64,000 nt of DNA from Tamarix chinensis (lineage: Eukaryota; Streptophyta; Magnoliopsida; Caryophyllales; Tamaricaceae), in the NCBI GenBank assembly GCA_030549775.1, contig CM060174.1, positions 48,774,707-48,838,706 on the forward strand, read 5' to 3'. The notes beneath the pieces are model-generated. The model was not told where the DNA came from. It was given only the letters and a program-made list of their open reading frames with translations, and did no database searches. The position numbers were made by a program, and so were the translations under genes. This document shows, one piece after another, positions 23,441 to 35,323 of this stretch (its first letter is position 1; every line of letters begins with the position of its first letter).

Positions 23441-25085
23441 CATCAGAGAACTCATTCCTTTTGCTTCTTTGATATGTGGACTACAGATAAGGACTTCTTA
23501 CCCCTTATAAACTCTCACTGGCACCTAGCTTGTACCACCACTAAGCTTCAGGATATTGTAACTAATCTTAAAAACCTAAAAAATCCCCTGAGATAGTTTA
23601 ATAAAAGTAGATTTTGAGGCATTAGCAAAAGAGTGCAACAAGCGAAATAGGAGTTGGTGTGCATTCAACTTGCACTAACTCAAAATGTCTAGGACCATAC
23701 TCTTCATCAATAAGAACAACACTTACTCTAGAGATACAACCATTTGGCCATGTGTGAGGAAATTTTCTACAAGAAAAAGGCACATATTCAATGGCTTACT
23801 TTGGGTGATGAAAAAAAGTCATACCATGGTGAAGGGGAGGAAAATGAAGAACTAAATCAGTTCATTGATTGATTTTACAGGAGTTACTCGTACAGATCAA
23901 AAAAAATTCTATCTTTTAAGACTTTTACAACAATCTTCTAGGCTCATCTCCGTCAACTTGTTTCCCTCTTGATAATGATGCTCTCGGTAAAGGGACCAAA
24001 GTCACAACCTCACAACAACTATCACTGCTAGCTCCTATAACTTATGAAGAAGTAAAGAGTGTTGTGTTTTATTTAGCTTCTGGTAAAGCCCCAGGACCAG
24101 ATGGCTATACCTCTCATTTTTTCAAGACTTCATAGGATATTATTGGTCCCAATCTATTTGTGGTAATATCAAATTTCTTTATCACAGGTCTTTTGCCTAG
24201 AAGCCTGAATGTCACCATTCTCAATTTAATTCCTAAAATTCCAAATGCTTCTTCTCTAAGTGATTATAGGACAATTGCATGTTGTAATTATATATACAAG
24301 ATTATAGCAACTCTTATTACCCCCAAGATCCAACCCATTTTACCATCTTTGACAGGAGAAACTCAAGCAACTTTTATCAAGGGCATATCTATTACTGATA
24401 ATATATTTCTTCCATAGAGCTCATCAAGTGTTATGATCACCAAAATTTATACCCTAGAATCATGGTCAAATCAGATATGAAAAAGGCTTATGACTCTGTT
24501 CTTTAGGACTGTCTTGAAAATATCCTAATTGAATTGCATTTCCCTCCCCACTTTGTCAAGATCATCATGGCTTGGTTTCCTTCATCCAACATTTCATGCC
24601 AAAAGGGGATTGAGATAGGGATATCCTCTTTCTCCCTATATTTTTTTCCTTGTTATGGAATACCTAAATCGTGCTTTCCTCACATTATGGACTAAGCCTT
24701 CGTTCTCTCCCCATCCTAGATGTACAAAATTGAGAATCATTAATCTCATGTTTGCTGATAGCCTCCTTTTATTCTGTAAGGGCTCTCTTGAATCTATCTC
24801 TTCGGTGCTTAAAACTTTCATCCACTTCTCTCATTCCTCTTGTCTTAACATGAATGCAGCCAAGAGCCATATTTATTATAGAGGAGGGTGCTCCCAATGG
24901 TTGAAAGATGCAATTTTTCACTCTTTTCATGTACATGAAGGGAGTTTACCTTTCAAATACTTAGGGTTTCCCCTATATGGAATATACATTTCAAAAAAAC
25001 AATACCAACCACTCATTAACAAAATCACCTCCAGGATGAGAGCTTAGCAAAATTCTTTTCTCAGCTATGTAGGAAGGCTGCAACT
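23441..25085 (+). pseudogene. LINE reverse transcriptase, up to the duplication junction
   Basis: The reverse transcriptase core reads SGKAPGPDGYTSHFFK near 24080-24130, a 24160-24417 open block with SDYRTIACCNYIYKIIATL, SDMKKAYDSV near 24470 (catalytic Asp present), then MFADSLLLF near 24750 and FKYLGFPLYG near 24953. The catalytic FADD box is FADS, so the second Asp is lost. Before the core, 23441-24000 is a weakly conserved linker. Stops occur throughout. The last 713 bp of this segment is the first copy of a perfect tandem duplication. Confidence 0.9.
24367..25079 (+). repeat. 713 bp tandem duplication, copy 1
   Basis: Copy 1 of a direct duplication of the LINE reverse transcriptase core. 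Both copies begin with GCAACT, and the same hexamer follows copy 2 at 25793, so the event has 6 bp microhomology at its joints. I saw no mismatch between copies, including the identical 130-residue open stretches 24655-25047 and 25368-25760. Confidence 0.97.
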
Positions 25086-25792
25086 TTTATCAAGGGCATA
25101 TCTATTACTGATAATATATTTCTTCCATAGAGCTCATCAAGTGTTATGATCACCAAAATTTATACCCTAGAATCATGGTCAAATCAGATATGAAAAAGGC
25201 TTATGACTCTGTTCTTTAGGACTGTCTTGAAAATATCCTAATTGAATTGCATTTCCCTCCCCACTTTGTCAAGATCATCATGGCTTGGTTTCCTTCATCC
25301 AACATTTCATGCCAAAAGGGGATTGAGATAGGGATATCCTCTTTCTCCCTATATTTTTTTCCTTGTTATGGAATACCTAAATCGTGCTTTCCTCACATTA
25401 TGGACTAAGCCTTCGTTCTCTCCCCATCCTAGATGTACAAAATTGAGAATCATTAATCTCATGTTTGCTGATAGCCTCCTTTTATTCTGTAAGGGCTCTC
25501 TTGAATCTATCTCTTCGGTGCTTAAAACTTTCATCCACTTCTCTCATTCCTCTTGTCTTAACATGAATGCAGCCAAGAGCCATATTTATTATAGAGGAGG
25601 GTGCTCCCAATGGTTGAAAGATGCAATTTTTCACTCTTTTCATGTACATGAAGGGAGTTTACCTTTCAAATACTTAGGGTTTCCCCTATATGGAATATAC
25701 ATTTCAAAAAAACAATACCAACCACTCATTAACAAAATCACCTCCAGGATGAGAGCTTAGCAAAATTCTTTTCTCAGCTATGTAGGAAGGCT
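25080..25792 (+). repeat. 713 bp tandem duplication, copy 2
   Basis: Exact repeat of 24367-25079. Perfect identity inside an otherwise decayed LINE points to a very recent event or to an assembly artefact. Confidence 0.97.
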
Positions 25793-26770
25793 GCAACTAA
25801 TTTAGTCTGTCCTGCTTAGCTTTCAGACTTATTAGAGTATGGTCTTCCCTCTACCAATTCATGTAATCACATAAGTTAATGCTTTATGTCGTGCCTTTTT
25901 ATGGTCAGGAAGTTCTCATGCCTCAAGACTAGCATTGGTAGCCTAGGACTCAGTCTATTTACCTAAAACTGAAGGGGGCTTAGGCCTTATTAACCTCCTA
26001 TGGTGAAATAGAGCTACAATGTGTAAACTCATATGGCATCTTTCTACAAAAAAAGACCTTCTATAGGTAAAATAGATTCATGCATAATACCTCAAAAGGA
26101 CATATATCTTGGAGGTTAGGGTGAGAAATTCTGCATCCTAAAGAAAATCCTAGATCTTAGGGATTATGCTCGTGTTACCCTCCAGCAGTCCAACCTATCA
26201 AATATCATCCATTATGAAAAAATTTCTATCTTAAAATCTTATCATATTATTAGACATGGCCATAATGAATTTCCTTAGTTTCCTTTTGTGTGGACTAGCT
26301 ACTCCCCTAAAAGGCATTATTTTATCTTGTGGCTTGCTGTCTTGGATCGATTGAGAACTTGAGACAAACTTTAAGCCTATGGTCTACAAGTTGAAGGAGA
26401 CTGTGTACTTTGCAATGAGGTAGCTGAGACTCAGATCCACTTGTTCTTTGACTGATCATTCACTAAATCAATTTTGCTTCCTCTTCTATCAAAGATAGAT
26501 TGTCACCAATAGATCACCAATTGGCAGCATATTATTCAGTGGGAAACTCTAGGTGGTTGGGGTCCAAGGATAAGAAGACAATTTATTCGTACCTTAGTTT
26601 CTGCCATAATTTATCATATTTGGATGGAGAGAAACCGAAGAATTTTCAGAGATGAATCAAAGCCTACTAACACCATCTAGAAGAACATTGTGATGGATTT
26701 GGTAGGAAGGATTATTAATAAATTTTATATTTCACCCAAAAAGAACCCTAAAATAGGGATGTTATGATTA
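25793..26770 (+). pseudogene. LINE C-terminal region with zf-RVT domain
   Basis: Continues the LINE after the duplication. WTSYSPKRHYFILWLAVLDR near 26295 and GDCVLCNEVAETQIHLFFD near 26399-26455 match the zinc-binding zf-RVT region found after plant L1 reverse transcriptases (CXXC and H present). The tail IIYHIWMERNRRIFRDE near 26610 is the usual end of these proteins. Coding similarity ends at about 26765. No poly-A tail or target duplication is obvious, so the 3' boundary is approximate. Confidence 0.8.
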
Positions 26771-27592
26771 AATGTGTGAAGCATTAGTGTTAGAACATAA
26801 TGCGATTAATATTGATATTTTAGGAATGTATATTAATTTTTTTAGTTACATGATCCTTATAAGAAAAAGTTATGGAATACTCATGAAATTAAGATTTTGT
26901 AAGCATTGTTAATATTAACTTTTGAGATAGGGCTATTATCGTATGTGTAAGATGTTAGAGTTAGGCCTTGATTTTTAGGTATGTTAATAATAATAATAAT
27001 AATAATTGAGGAAGAGACACTCAATTTGGTTGATAAAAGAGTAATAAATAAGAAATGATGCCTAAAATGTGAAACTATGGTTTCTAGGAAAGTATAGAGA
27101 TATTAACCCTTGAGAAAGACCTTATTATTTTTGTGATTGTGTTATACTTGATTTAATTTTGATTTTTTATCCTATAGAATAAATTATGAATAAGAAATTA
27201 TTCATTTAAAGAAAAATATGACGCGAGTCAGACTGAGGTGTTTTATAGATCTGTTCCACTATAAGATAATAATAGCTTGGGTGTGATTTTTCCTAAGAGG
27301 TGCATCATTCCGTTCCACTTGATTAAGAATTATGGTTCCCTAAACTCAAAGTTAATGACGATATGATTTGGGATAAGTAAATAATATTTAAGACATTAAT
27401 TATTTAAAGTAGGAGATTACATGAGTCAGATTCGAGGTGTTAGGCCCATTCCACCAGATGATAATAATGGCTCAACTGTGTTATCCCTGAGTGGTGCTCC
27501 AAACTGTTCCACCGGTATAAAAATAGTGGCTTAGGTAGTTAGGTGAGTTTTGACTTGAGAGGTGTTGAGTCCATTCCATCAGATGATATAAT
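26771..27592 (+). mobile_element. Forward LTR fragment between LINE and reverse LTR
   Basis: AT-rich with 'ataataataat' at about 26988-27006, then palindrome-unit text ('ccaccagatgataataatgg', 'ccaccggtataaaaatagtgg') at 27240-27590 like other LTR 3' halves. Probably the continuation of the LTR that starts at 20638. It is cut at 27593 by a reverse LTR. Confidence 0.55.
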
Positions 27593-29775
27593 TGTAACAC
27601 TCCTAAAATTTACAGGTAAATTTGTTTTGTTTATATTAGAAAATTAGCCACCAAATGGAGGGTGGTGCTACCACCATTATAAGTTTGACCCTTAGCTAGC
27701 CTCATACTAACTACAAAGCTAAAGGATATAAGGAAAAGTAATAGGAGGTGATTAAAAATGTAAGCAATTCAACATTAAATATAGAAAGCAAAGTGCACAA
27801 AAGTCAAGGTTAATACATGAGTAAAATGAAATATAAGATATCATCCCACTACAGGGAAATAAAAAACAACAAAACATAAAAAGGCAAATCGTTCATAGAA
27901 CACCCTCACTAGCCCCATCCCCAAAACATTAGAATGTCACTCTACCTTGACCACAATTTAATAGGTATCAAAATCCTCAAGGGCCGAGACCACTGCTCGT
28001 GCGAATAAGCAACACCCATGATTGGAGTGATCAGCACATTACTTACTGAGTAAGAAAACCATATAGCTAAGATATGGCACAAAACATAAAAATATAGATA
28101 AAATGCAAGTAGTAGATTTTATTAAATTAATTACCACTATCAGATTTAAGCCATTAGTACCAACTTTATAAATCTCTCAAATTATATCTAAGTGAGTACA
28201 GAGACTCTACTATTATGGCCGGTGGAATGGAAATATCTACTCTAAGGCATAATGCTCCTAACTATTATTATATTTGGTGGAATAGTAGTTATGAACATAT
28301 CCACGGTAAGACGCTCCTGGCCACTATTTTAATTGGTGGAATAGTAAACATCCTAAGTCTGGTCACAACCTATATGGTGTTCCATTGTAAGTGATTATTA
28401 TCTTTCCATGAATTGTTATCATCCAAGGTTTAACTTATTGAGCTTGGAACCCCCACTATTATAACTGGTGGAATGGGAATAATACTCTAGGGCAAAATGC
28501 GCCTAGCCACTATTATAGTCGGTAAAACGCAATCCAGGACAAAACACTCCTAGCCATTATTAAAGTCGGGGGAATGACAGTAAACATCTTAAGTCTAGGC
28601 TTAGCTCAATGATCTTTCACTTTAAGTAATTAGTATTTTTATTCATGTCTTATTCAACAAGTAACATTTATCTAGGTATGCACACCCCAATAGGGTCTCC
28701 TAACTCATTACCACTCTTCCAACCTTGACTTTCCTAAATTACCCTATCCCTTAACCAAGGACCTCTATATGCCCCAAGACTCTAGGATCCCATACACTGT
28801 CCACCATACTCACAAATGAATTTAGAACCCCACATATATGAGTCAAGGCCCACTTCCCCATTTACCACCTATGCTCACCATCGCCTATTAGGGTTTCCCC
28901 TTGAAACCCTAATATGGCCCATTTGGTTCTAGCCTCTCCTCTTATTGATCAACACACATTCTCCCTTGATTCCAACACTATCACCATACTTAACCCACTC
29001 CAAACCTCACAGCTTAACTCCTCACTCCCACATGTGATAATGACACCCTAGTTGGTCACCCCTAATAATCCTTATTTCTCCTTTTTTCCTCTACTTCCTC
29101 TTCTCCTACACAACTCTACCATCAATTCATTGACTCACACACCCTTTAATCACAACACCAATGTCCAACCAACCTCCTCAACCTTTCCTCCACAATATCC
29201 CTATCCTTAGAGCTTTCCCCCCAAAACCCTCGTTTATGCTCCCATGCTTATTTACCTCATCCCACATATTAACTCTTTCCCAAGTACACCAATCACCTAA
29301 AATACACTTTCCTTTCCATGGTTAACCCTTCAAATATATTTTCCCACATAAGTTTTCCCCATGGAAAGTACATATAGCCCATGCAAGGGTCACACTCCCC
29401 ATGCAAGATCTTACCCTAACCCTTTATTTTATTATTTTTTTCTTTTGTCTACCATGTTCCATAATACACTTAGGGCATTCTCCCCAATTCTTCTCACTCA
29501 CTCTACCCTCTTTAATCCTCCATAACCACTCAAAACCCACCTAAAGCATATAAGCATACATGTCATAATATATCAACCATATATAAGAACATGTCATCCA
29601 TAACAAGTTATATCATACATATTTAACATAATACAAACCTTGCTCACAATACCCTAGCTCCTTACAAGACAAGTTGCATCACACACATAGTTCACATTCA
29701 CAAATATTCACACATAACATACCAATACACCCACACATATAAGATTTATAACATAACCCAAGCCTTAACCATATC
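27593..29775 (-). mobile_element. Reverse LTR, first part (split by a solo LTR)
   Basis: Starts TGTAACACTCCTAAAATTTA at 27593, the reverse complement of an LTR end. Palindrome units 28195-28600, AAACCCTAA-type words 28890-29250, then text matching 8540-8900 in reverse complement. It is split after 29775 and resumes at 35324: 'taaccatatc' joins 'cttaactagttgg' once one ATATC copy is removed, matching the forward LTR near 8625-8640. It belongs to the same subfamily as the LTR at 6883-10818. Confidence 0.75.
29771..29775. repeat. 5 bp target site duplication ATATC, left copy
   Basis: Identical to 35324-35328, flanking the solo LTR. Confidence 0.9.
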
Positions 29776-30089
29776 TGTAATACCCCAAAAATTTTGAAAA
29801 CCTATATTTTAATAAATAGTTTTTATTTGGAATAAAATATGCTTTTAAAATTGTTTATTTTAATTATTTTATAGATTTTAGAGTATGTAAATTTTGATAA
29901 GAGTATTTAATAAAATAAAAATAAATATTTTTCTATTTATCATATTATTTTATTTAAATAAACTTCCAAACTAAAATTTTACTAACCTTAAACTTTTTAA
30001 ACTAATATATTAGATTATAATAAATTAAATTATTTAATTAAATAATTTATCAAGAATGTTACATTTTATGATTTTATAAATTAATTTAA

Positions 30090-31310
30090 TTTATTTCACC
30101 TATTTTCTCATTTTCCTTTTTCTTTTCCTTCTCCTTTTTCTCCTTTTTCTTCTTTCTTCTCTTTTCCTTTTTCTCCTCCTTGGGCCGCCCGCACTGGCCT
30201 GCTTTCCTCCCCTCCGCGCGATTGGGCCTTCGGCCCGCTTCTGCCCTCCTTTCCTTCCCCCACGCTTAACGCACGTCCAGCCCGCCTCTCTTTTCTTTTT
30301 TTCCCTAGACTAGTCGGCTCTCTTCTTTTCCTACACTGGTCCAGCTGCTCACACCCCTTCCCTTCTTTCTTCTTCCACGCCTGACCCTTGCCAGCTTCGA
30401 CCCCATGTCTGCCACCACCGATCTTCCCTACAACTGTCGCCACCTGCCACCGCACCTGCTCCCTCTCCCTCTCTCTCTTCCCCTGTCATTTTCTTTCCTT
30501 TTTCGAGCCAAACCGGCTCTTGGACCACACCCTGCTTGCCCCTCTCCCTTTCCTTCTTCTCCCCTCTCTTCCCCTGCCAACTAACTGTCACCTGCACCTA
30601 CGTACGTTCGCCGGCCAGCCGCCTGCTCCCCCTGCCTCACCCTCTTCTTTTTATCACCCTCACCAGCCCTTCATTCCCACATTTTTTCGAGCCCTACTCC
30701 CTCCCCGAGCTCCCTCTCCTCTCCTTCCTTCTCCCTCCATTTTCCCCGGTTTTTTATCACCGCCGCCCACCGCCACTTGCACCACCGCACCCAGCCCAGG
30801 CGTCGCCTTCTGTCACCACCTACTACCACCTTGCGCCGCCACGAGACCCCCCAAGCCACCCCTTGATCCCTACACTTCCCTCTTCTCCACCCTTTCCTTT
30901 TTTCTCCCCATTTTTCCCCTTACCGCCACTTCCGCCGCCGTCCGGCCACCTCTCCCGCCACCCAACCCACTGTTCGACACCCTGCAACCCCCTCTACCAC
31001 CGCCATGCATCAGTTGGCCGAAAACAGCCCTTGAACCCCTCCATTTTTTCCTCTCCTTTTCCTTCCTTCACAACCCCTCCACCTCGACCCAGCTCGGCAT
31101 CCAACTATGCTGCCTTGCCGCCGCCGTCTCCGCCGCCCTATGCCGCTATGAGACCACCCTTAGCCTCCACCTACACCCCCTCTTCACTCCTGCACCATTC
31201 CCTTGCCTTAGAAACTCCCTTAACTACCTTCTTTTCTAGCCCAAAGACCCCAACCCGAAAATGGCTTATTTTTCTCCCTTCACCCTCTTTGAGCCCTTTT
31301 CTCCCCTCAT
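30090..31310 (+). repeat. Pyrimidine-rich tract with long spurious frames
   Basis: C/T-rich tract of about 1.2 kb with CpG sites retained. Two overlapping plus-strand frames of 283 (30388-31239) and 282 codons (30536-31384) are open at once because pyrimidine-only codons cannot be stops. Both read as proline/serine/leucine-rich with no domain. Treated as LTR leader, not as a gene. Confidence 0.8.
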
Positions 31311-31989
31311 TTTGCATGAGACTCACGCTGCTCATGCAGCGTGAGCTCCCCCTTATTTTGAAACTCATTTGGTTAAATTTTTAGGTGTATACATATTTAA
31401 TTAAAGTGTATTATTATTAAATAAATTTATTTTATAAAGTTTTATCATTTAATTTCTTACTTCTAACCTAATAATGATTAATATTATTTTTAGGTGTTGA
31501 GTTGCTAATAAAGCCTAAATCTTTAACCGGGGTACCGGTAAGATTTGATATTTTGTGGGATTAAGGTAACCGTTAATCCTTCTTTAAATATATAGAAAAA
31601 CGTATGCTAGCACATTAGGGGTTTAGTATGATTTTATGCATGTTTTGTGTGCCTAGTATGATATATAAATGGTTGTTTATATTGATTGAAAGAAAAAGGA
31701 AAAGCATGATAGCCTTTGTGCCATGTGTAGGTATGATGATTAAGGAAGGAAGTTGATTATGGATGGAAATGTTAAATGCTTGTTTATGATGTATTATGTT
31801 GCTAATGCATGAATAATATTAATTTCTAAGGGTATTTTAGTAATTATGCTTATGAAGTATGTGACCTAATGTTTGTAGTTGCTAATGAGTATTATGTTGA
31901 ATAATGACATGTTGGTGTACTTAGATGATAAGAATGAAGTACTAATATCATTATTTTATGTGGTGTTAGTAAATTCATAAAAATGGTGA

Positions 31990-33560
31990 ATAAAGGGGTT
32001 GAGTGGAAATTTTATAAGTGAAAAGGGTATTTTGGTAATTTTATAAGTAAAAGGGTAATTTGGTCATTTAAAAAGAAAGGGGTTAAATGATATATATAAG
32101 TAAAAGGATAAAATTGTAAGTGGTGAGAAAGGAGGGCAGTATGGTAATTTTTGAGATAAAAGAATAATATGGTAACTTTATGATTAAATGGCCAAATGAT
32201 AATTTTTTAAGTAAAGGGGTATTATGGTAATTTTTGGAGAGAAGGGTAAAGCGGTAATTTTGGAGTCAAGGGGCAATATAGTAATTTTATAAGTAAGTGG
32301 TAAGAATGGTAATTTTGGAAGTAGGGGTAAAATAGTGATTTTAGATGAAGGAGGGCATTATGGTAATTTTTCAAGTAAAAGGGCATTATAGTAATTTTGG
32401 AGGTAGAGGGGCAAAATCATAATTTTATAAGTAAATGGTAATATGGTAAATTTTATAAGTGAATGGCGACATGGTAATTTTATAGGTGAGGGGTATTATG
32501 GTAATTTTGTGAGTAAAAGGTTAATATGGTAATTTTGGAAGTAGATGGGCAAAATAGTAATTTCATAAATAAATGGAAATATGGTAATTTCATAAGTAAA
32601 TGGCGAAGTGGTAATTTATAAGTAAGGGGTAATATGGTAATTTTGGAAAAGAAGGGCAAAATGGTAATTTTGTAAGGAAAGATAAAAATGGTAATTTTTG
32701 GATGTAAAAGGGGTAGGATAGTAATTTGTAAAGTAAAATGGGTGTTATGGAATTTTTCAAGTAAAAGGGGTATGGTGGTAATTTTTATAAATAAAAGGAT
32801 ATTATGGTAATTTGAAAGTAAGGGGTAGAAGAGTAATTTTGTAAATAAAAGGATATTATGGTAAACCCGATAGTAAGGGGTAACTTGGTAATAATGATAA
32901 CGACAAAGGATAAATTAGTAATTAAAGTATGATTAAAAAGGGGTAATTGGACAATTATGATAACACAGAAGGGTAATTTGGTAAATTAATCAATAAAAGG
33001 GCATTATGGTAATTTTAATAATGGAGAAGCGTAATATGGTAATTATAAAGATGGAGAAGGGTAGATTCATAATTATAAATATGGAGAAGGGTAAAATTTG
33101 GTAATTATAATTATGAAGAAGGGTAAATTAGTAATTGTGATTATGAAGAAGGGTAATTTGGGAATCTTGATAATTAAAGAGGGTAGAATGGCAATTAAAA
33201 TAATTGAGAGGGGTAAAATGGTAATTATGATAAAGGAGAAGGGAAATTTGGTAATTTAGCCGATTAAAGGGTAAAGTGATCATTATTTAACCAACTAAAG
33301 GGGCAAAATAGTAATCATGATAATGAAGGAGGGTAATTTAGTAATTTATCCAACTCAAGGGCAATTTAGTAATTATAACCAAGGAGAAGGGAGATTTAGT
33401 AATCTAACCAACCAAATCGGAAATGTGATAAGTGTAGCAATTACGAGGAGTGAATGGTGATTTAAAAGTGTAAGGGATAACTTGGTAACCTAAACCGTAT
33501 AAGGGGTAATTTGGTAATTATGTAACCTAGAGGGTAATATGGTAATTTGGGGAGTAAGGA
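31990..33560 (+). repeat. GGTAATTTT minisatellite, about 1.6 kb
   Basis: More than 50 irregular units of roughly 25-33 bp built as ATGGTAATTTT + (g/a)-rich linker such as 'ataagtaaaaggg'. Units drift in length and sequence; the 3' half shifts to GGTAATTATGATAA-type units. A shorter related array lies at 60110-60840 in the sister LTR. No coding frame. Confidence 0.9.
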
Positions 33561-34019
33561 ATGGATACTTAACAGTTATATAAGTAAAGGGCAAATGAGT
33601 AATTTGTACCTAACATGTTGTTATGATTGTGGACCATTATAATATGATTTACATAATGCTGATTAGCCAAGTAAGAGTATTTGATAATTAGTATGACCTT
33701 AATGGTTTTCTCCGTGATATCCTGGATAATCATCTAAATAAGAAATGATTAATGATATCAGAACGATTGAAAGTGAATAAGTATCGGATTATCATGCTTT
33801 TCGTGATCACCTTAATTAAGACACTATTACTTAAAGCGAAAGACCTCGAGATCGGGAATGGTGACTCCTTAGGGGTTGCTACTCGAAGGACGTGGTTTAG
33901 TCCACGATTATTCTGGTATTTGCTGGTGTGCCTTTGTACCCCAGCCAGGCCCTATATCTTACTCTTTCTAGCTCTACGGACCTAGTTAGGGGGTATGCAT
34001 ACTTATGGATTAGGTTTCC

Positions 34020-34155
34020 TTGTTGGTAGGGTACTTAGTTAGCTTTATGCATCAGTACGACCAGGGTACCTTTGTGTCCTTGGGTTCATGGTTGAAGGGT
34101 ACTGAGTAGCTGATATGCATCGGTACGACCAGTGTACCTTTGTGTCCCGGGTTAT
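34020..34155 (+). repeat. 67 bp tandem duplication in the LTR
   Basis: 'gcatcagtacgaccag' at 34050 and 'gcatcggtacgaccag' at 34117 lie in matched contexts ('tacctttgtgtcc' after each), spacing 67 bp. Confidence 0.8.
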
Positions 34156-34259
34156 TGATCTCCCGTTCGAGGCAAATAAATATGATTGATGTGTTGATTA
34201 AAGAAAGGAAAGATACTATTATTGAAAGTGGAATATTAATGAGTCGGGCCCAGATGATT

Positions 34260-34660
34260 ATGATATTGAGTACCGGCCCACCGGTTATAATAGTGGCCAG
34301 GAGCGTTGTGCCCTGGATGATGATTTTTTATATATCCTGGTTCACCAGTTATAATAGTAGCCAGGAGCGTTGTGCCCTGGATGATGATTTTATATATATT
34401 CCGGTCCACTGGCAATAATAGTGGGGGTCCTGAGCTCAATAAAACCAATATTGTATGTGAATAAAGTTATGGAAAAATACTAATCACTTATAGTGGAACA
34501 CCATGTGAGACGGGGCCAGACCGGTCCACCGACAAATAATAGTGGTCAGAGGCATTCTGCCCTGTGCGTTTATCTTCCGGTCCACCGGTAATAATAGTGG
34601 TCAGGAGCGTTCTGCCCTGAGTGTATAGTTTCCGGTCCACCGGTCATAATGGTGGGGTTC
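34260..34660 (+). repeat. Palindrome-unit array (CCGGTNCACCGG type)
   Basis: Four to five units of the form CCGGTCCACCGG + 'taataatagtgg' + 'ccaggagcgttctgccctg'. CCGGT and ACCGG are perfect inverted arms around two bases. The same unit occurs in most LTRs of the window in both orientations. Between units at 34486-34507 lies another shared box, AATCACTTATAGTGGAACAC. Confidence 0.85.
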
Positions 34661-35176
34661 TTGCACTCACATGGATATAAATATGAGATTGATTAAATGA
34701 TGACGGAATAATGGCTTAAGGCCCGAATATATCGATTTTACACTATGACATGGCTTAAGGCCCAAAAGTATCGAACGTGAATTATAACTTGTTTTATGTG
34801 TGATTGTTATGTATGCACCTCTGTTTTCATATGTATATAGCTTGCATTATGTGTTACATCACGGGCCTATCTTTAAGCGTGGTATTAAAGGGTTACTCAG
34901 TACCGTAGTACTGAAGGGATTCCTTTTTGGGGCCCCTACCTATTCAATGGGCAGTGCCTTTGCAGGTCTTTGTAGGTGCTACTCAAGTGGGCTACGAGAT
35001 CAGAGAGTAAGGAACTTTCCGGTACCATTAGGGTTTCCTCTACTCTTTTAAATTTCTGGTTTTAATGTTAACATTGTTACTGTAACCACCATTGGTGAAT
35101 TTTATTCCTGTAAACGATTTGATGCGTTACTCTGATTTATGTATGTTGAGTTGTATTTTATTTTTCTTAGCCTTAG

Positions 35177-35222
35177 CACTTGGTACTGGAACGGTATGAG
35201 TGAATCGGTCTGGTACTAAGTG
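35177..35222 (+). promoter_or_regulatory. Conserved LTR 3' stem-loop
   Basis: CACTTGGTACT and GGTACTAAGTG form an 11 bp stem (two G-U pairs as RNA) around a 24-base loop, about 100 bp before the LTR end. It is conserved at 42578, 43565, 55765 and, reversed, 44964 and 62106. Confidence 0.7.
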
Positions 35223-35323
35223 TGGCGGTAATACTCCCAAAGTTCACGTTTTATTTGTCTGCTTCCGCTAATTTCCTTTTTAATTAACGAAATTTTTCAA
35301 TAGTGAATTTTGGGGGTGTTACA

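Larger units (their letters stand above)
29776..35323 (+). mobile_element. Forward solo LTR, 5,548 bp, Tekay/Del-like
   Basis: Complete LTR: starts TGTAATACCCCAAAAATTTT, ends TTTTGGGGGTGTTACA, flanked by ATATC on both sides, with no internal region. Modules in order: AT-rich start, pyrimidine-rich tract 30090-31310, leader zone with 'accggtaagattt' near 31540, GGTAATTTT minisatellite 31990-33560, 67 bp duplication near 34020-34155, palindrome units 34260-34660, 3' stem-loop 35177-35222, terminus. TGTAAYRCCCC starts and multi-kb LTRs are known for Tekay/Del chromoviruses. Solo LTRs form by recombination between the two LTRs of one element. It lies inside an older reverse LTR. Confidence 0.92.

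Noticed and set aside
30388..31384. Two overlapping frames of about 280 codons rich in Pro, Leu and Ser
   Set aside because: They lie in a pyrimidine tract where stops cannot easily form. The counterparts at 58.4-59.0 kb are open in different registers with no shared protein.
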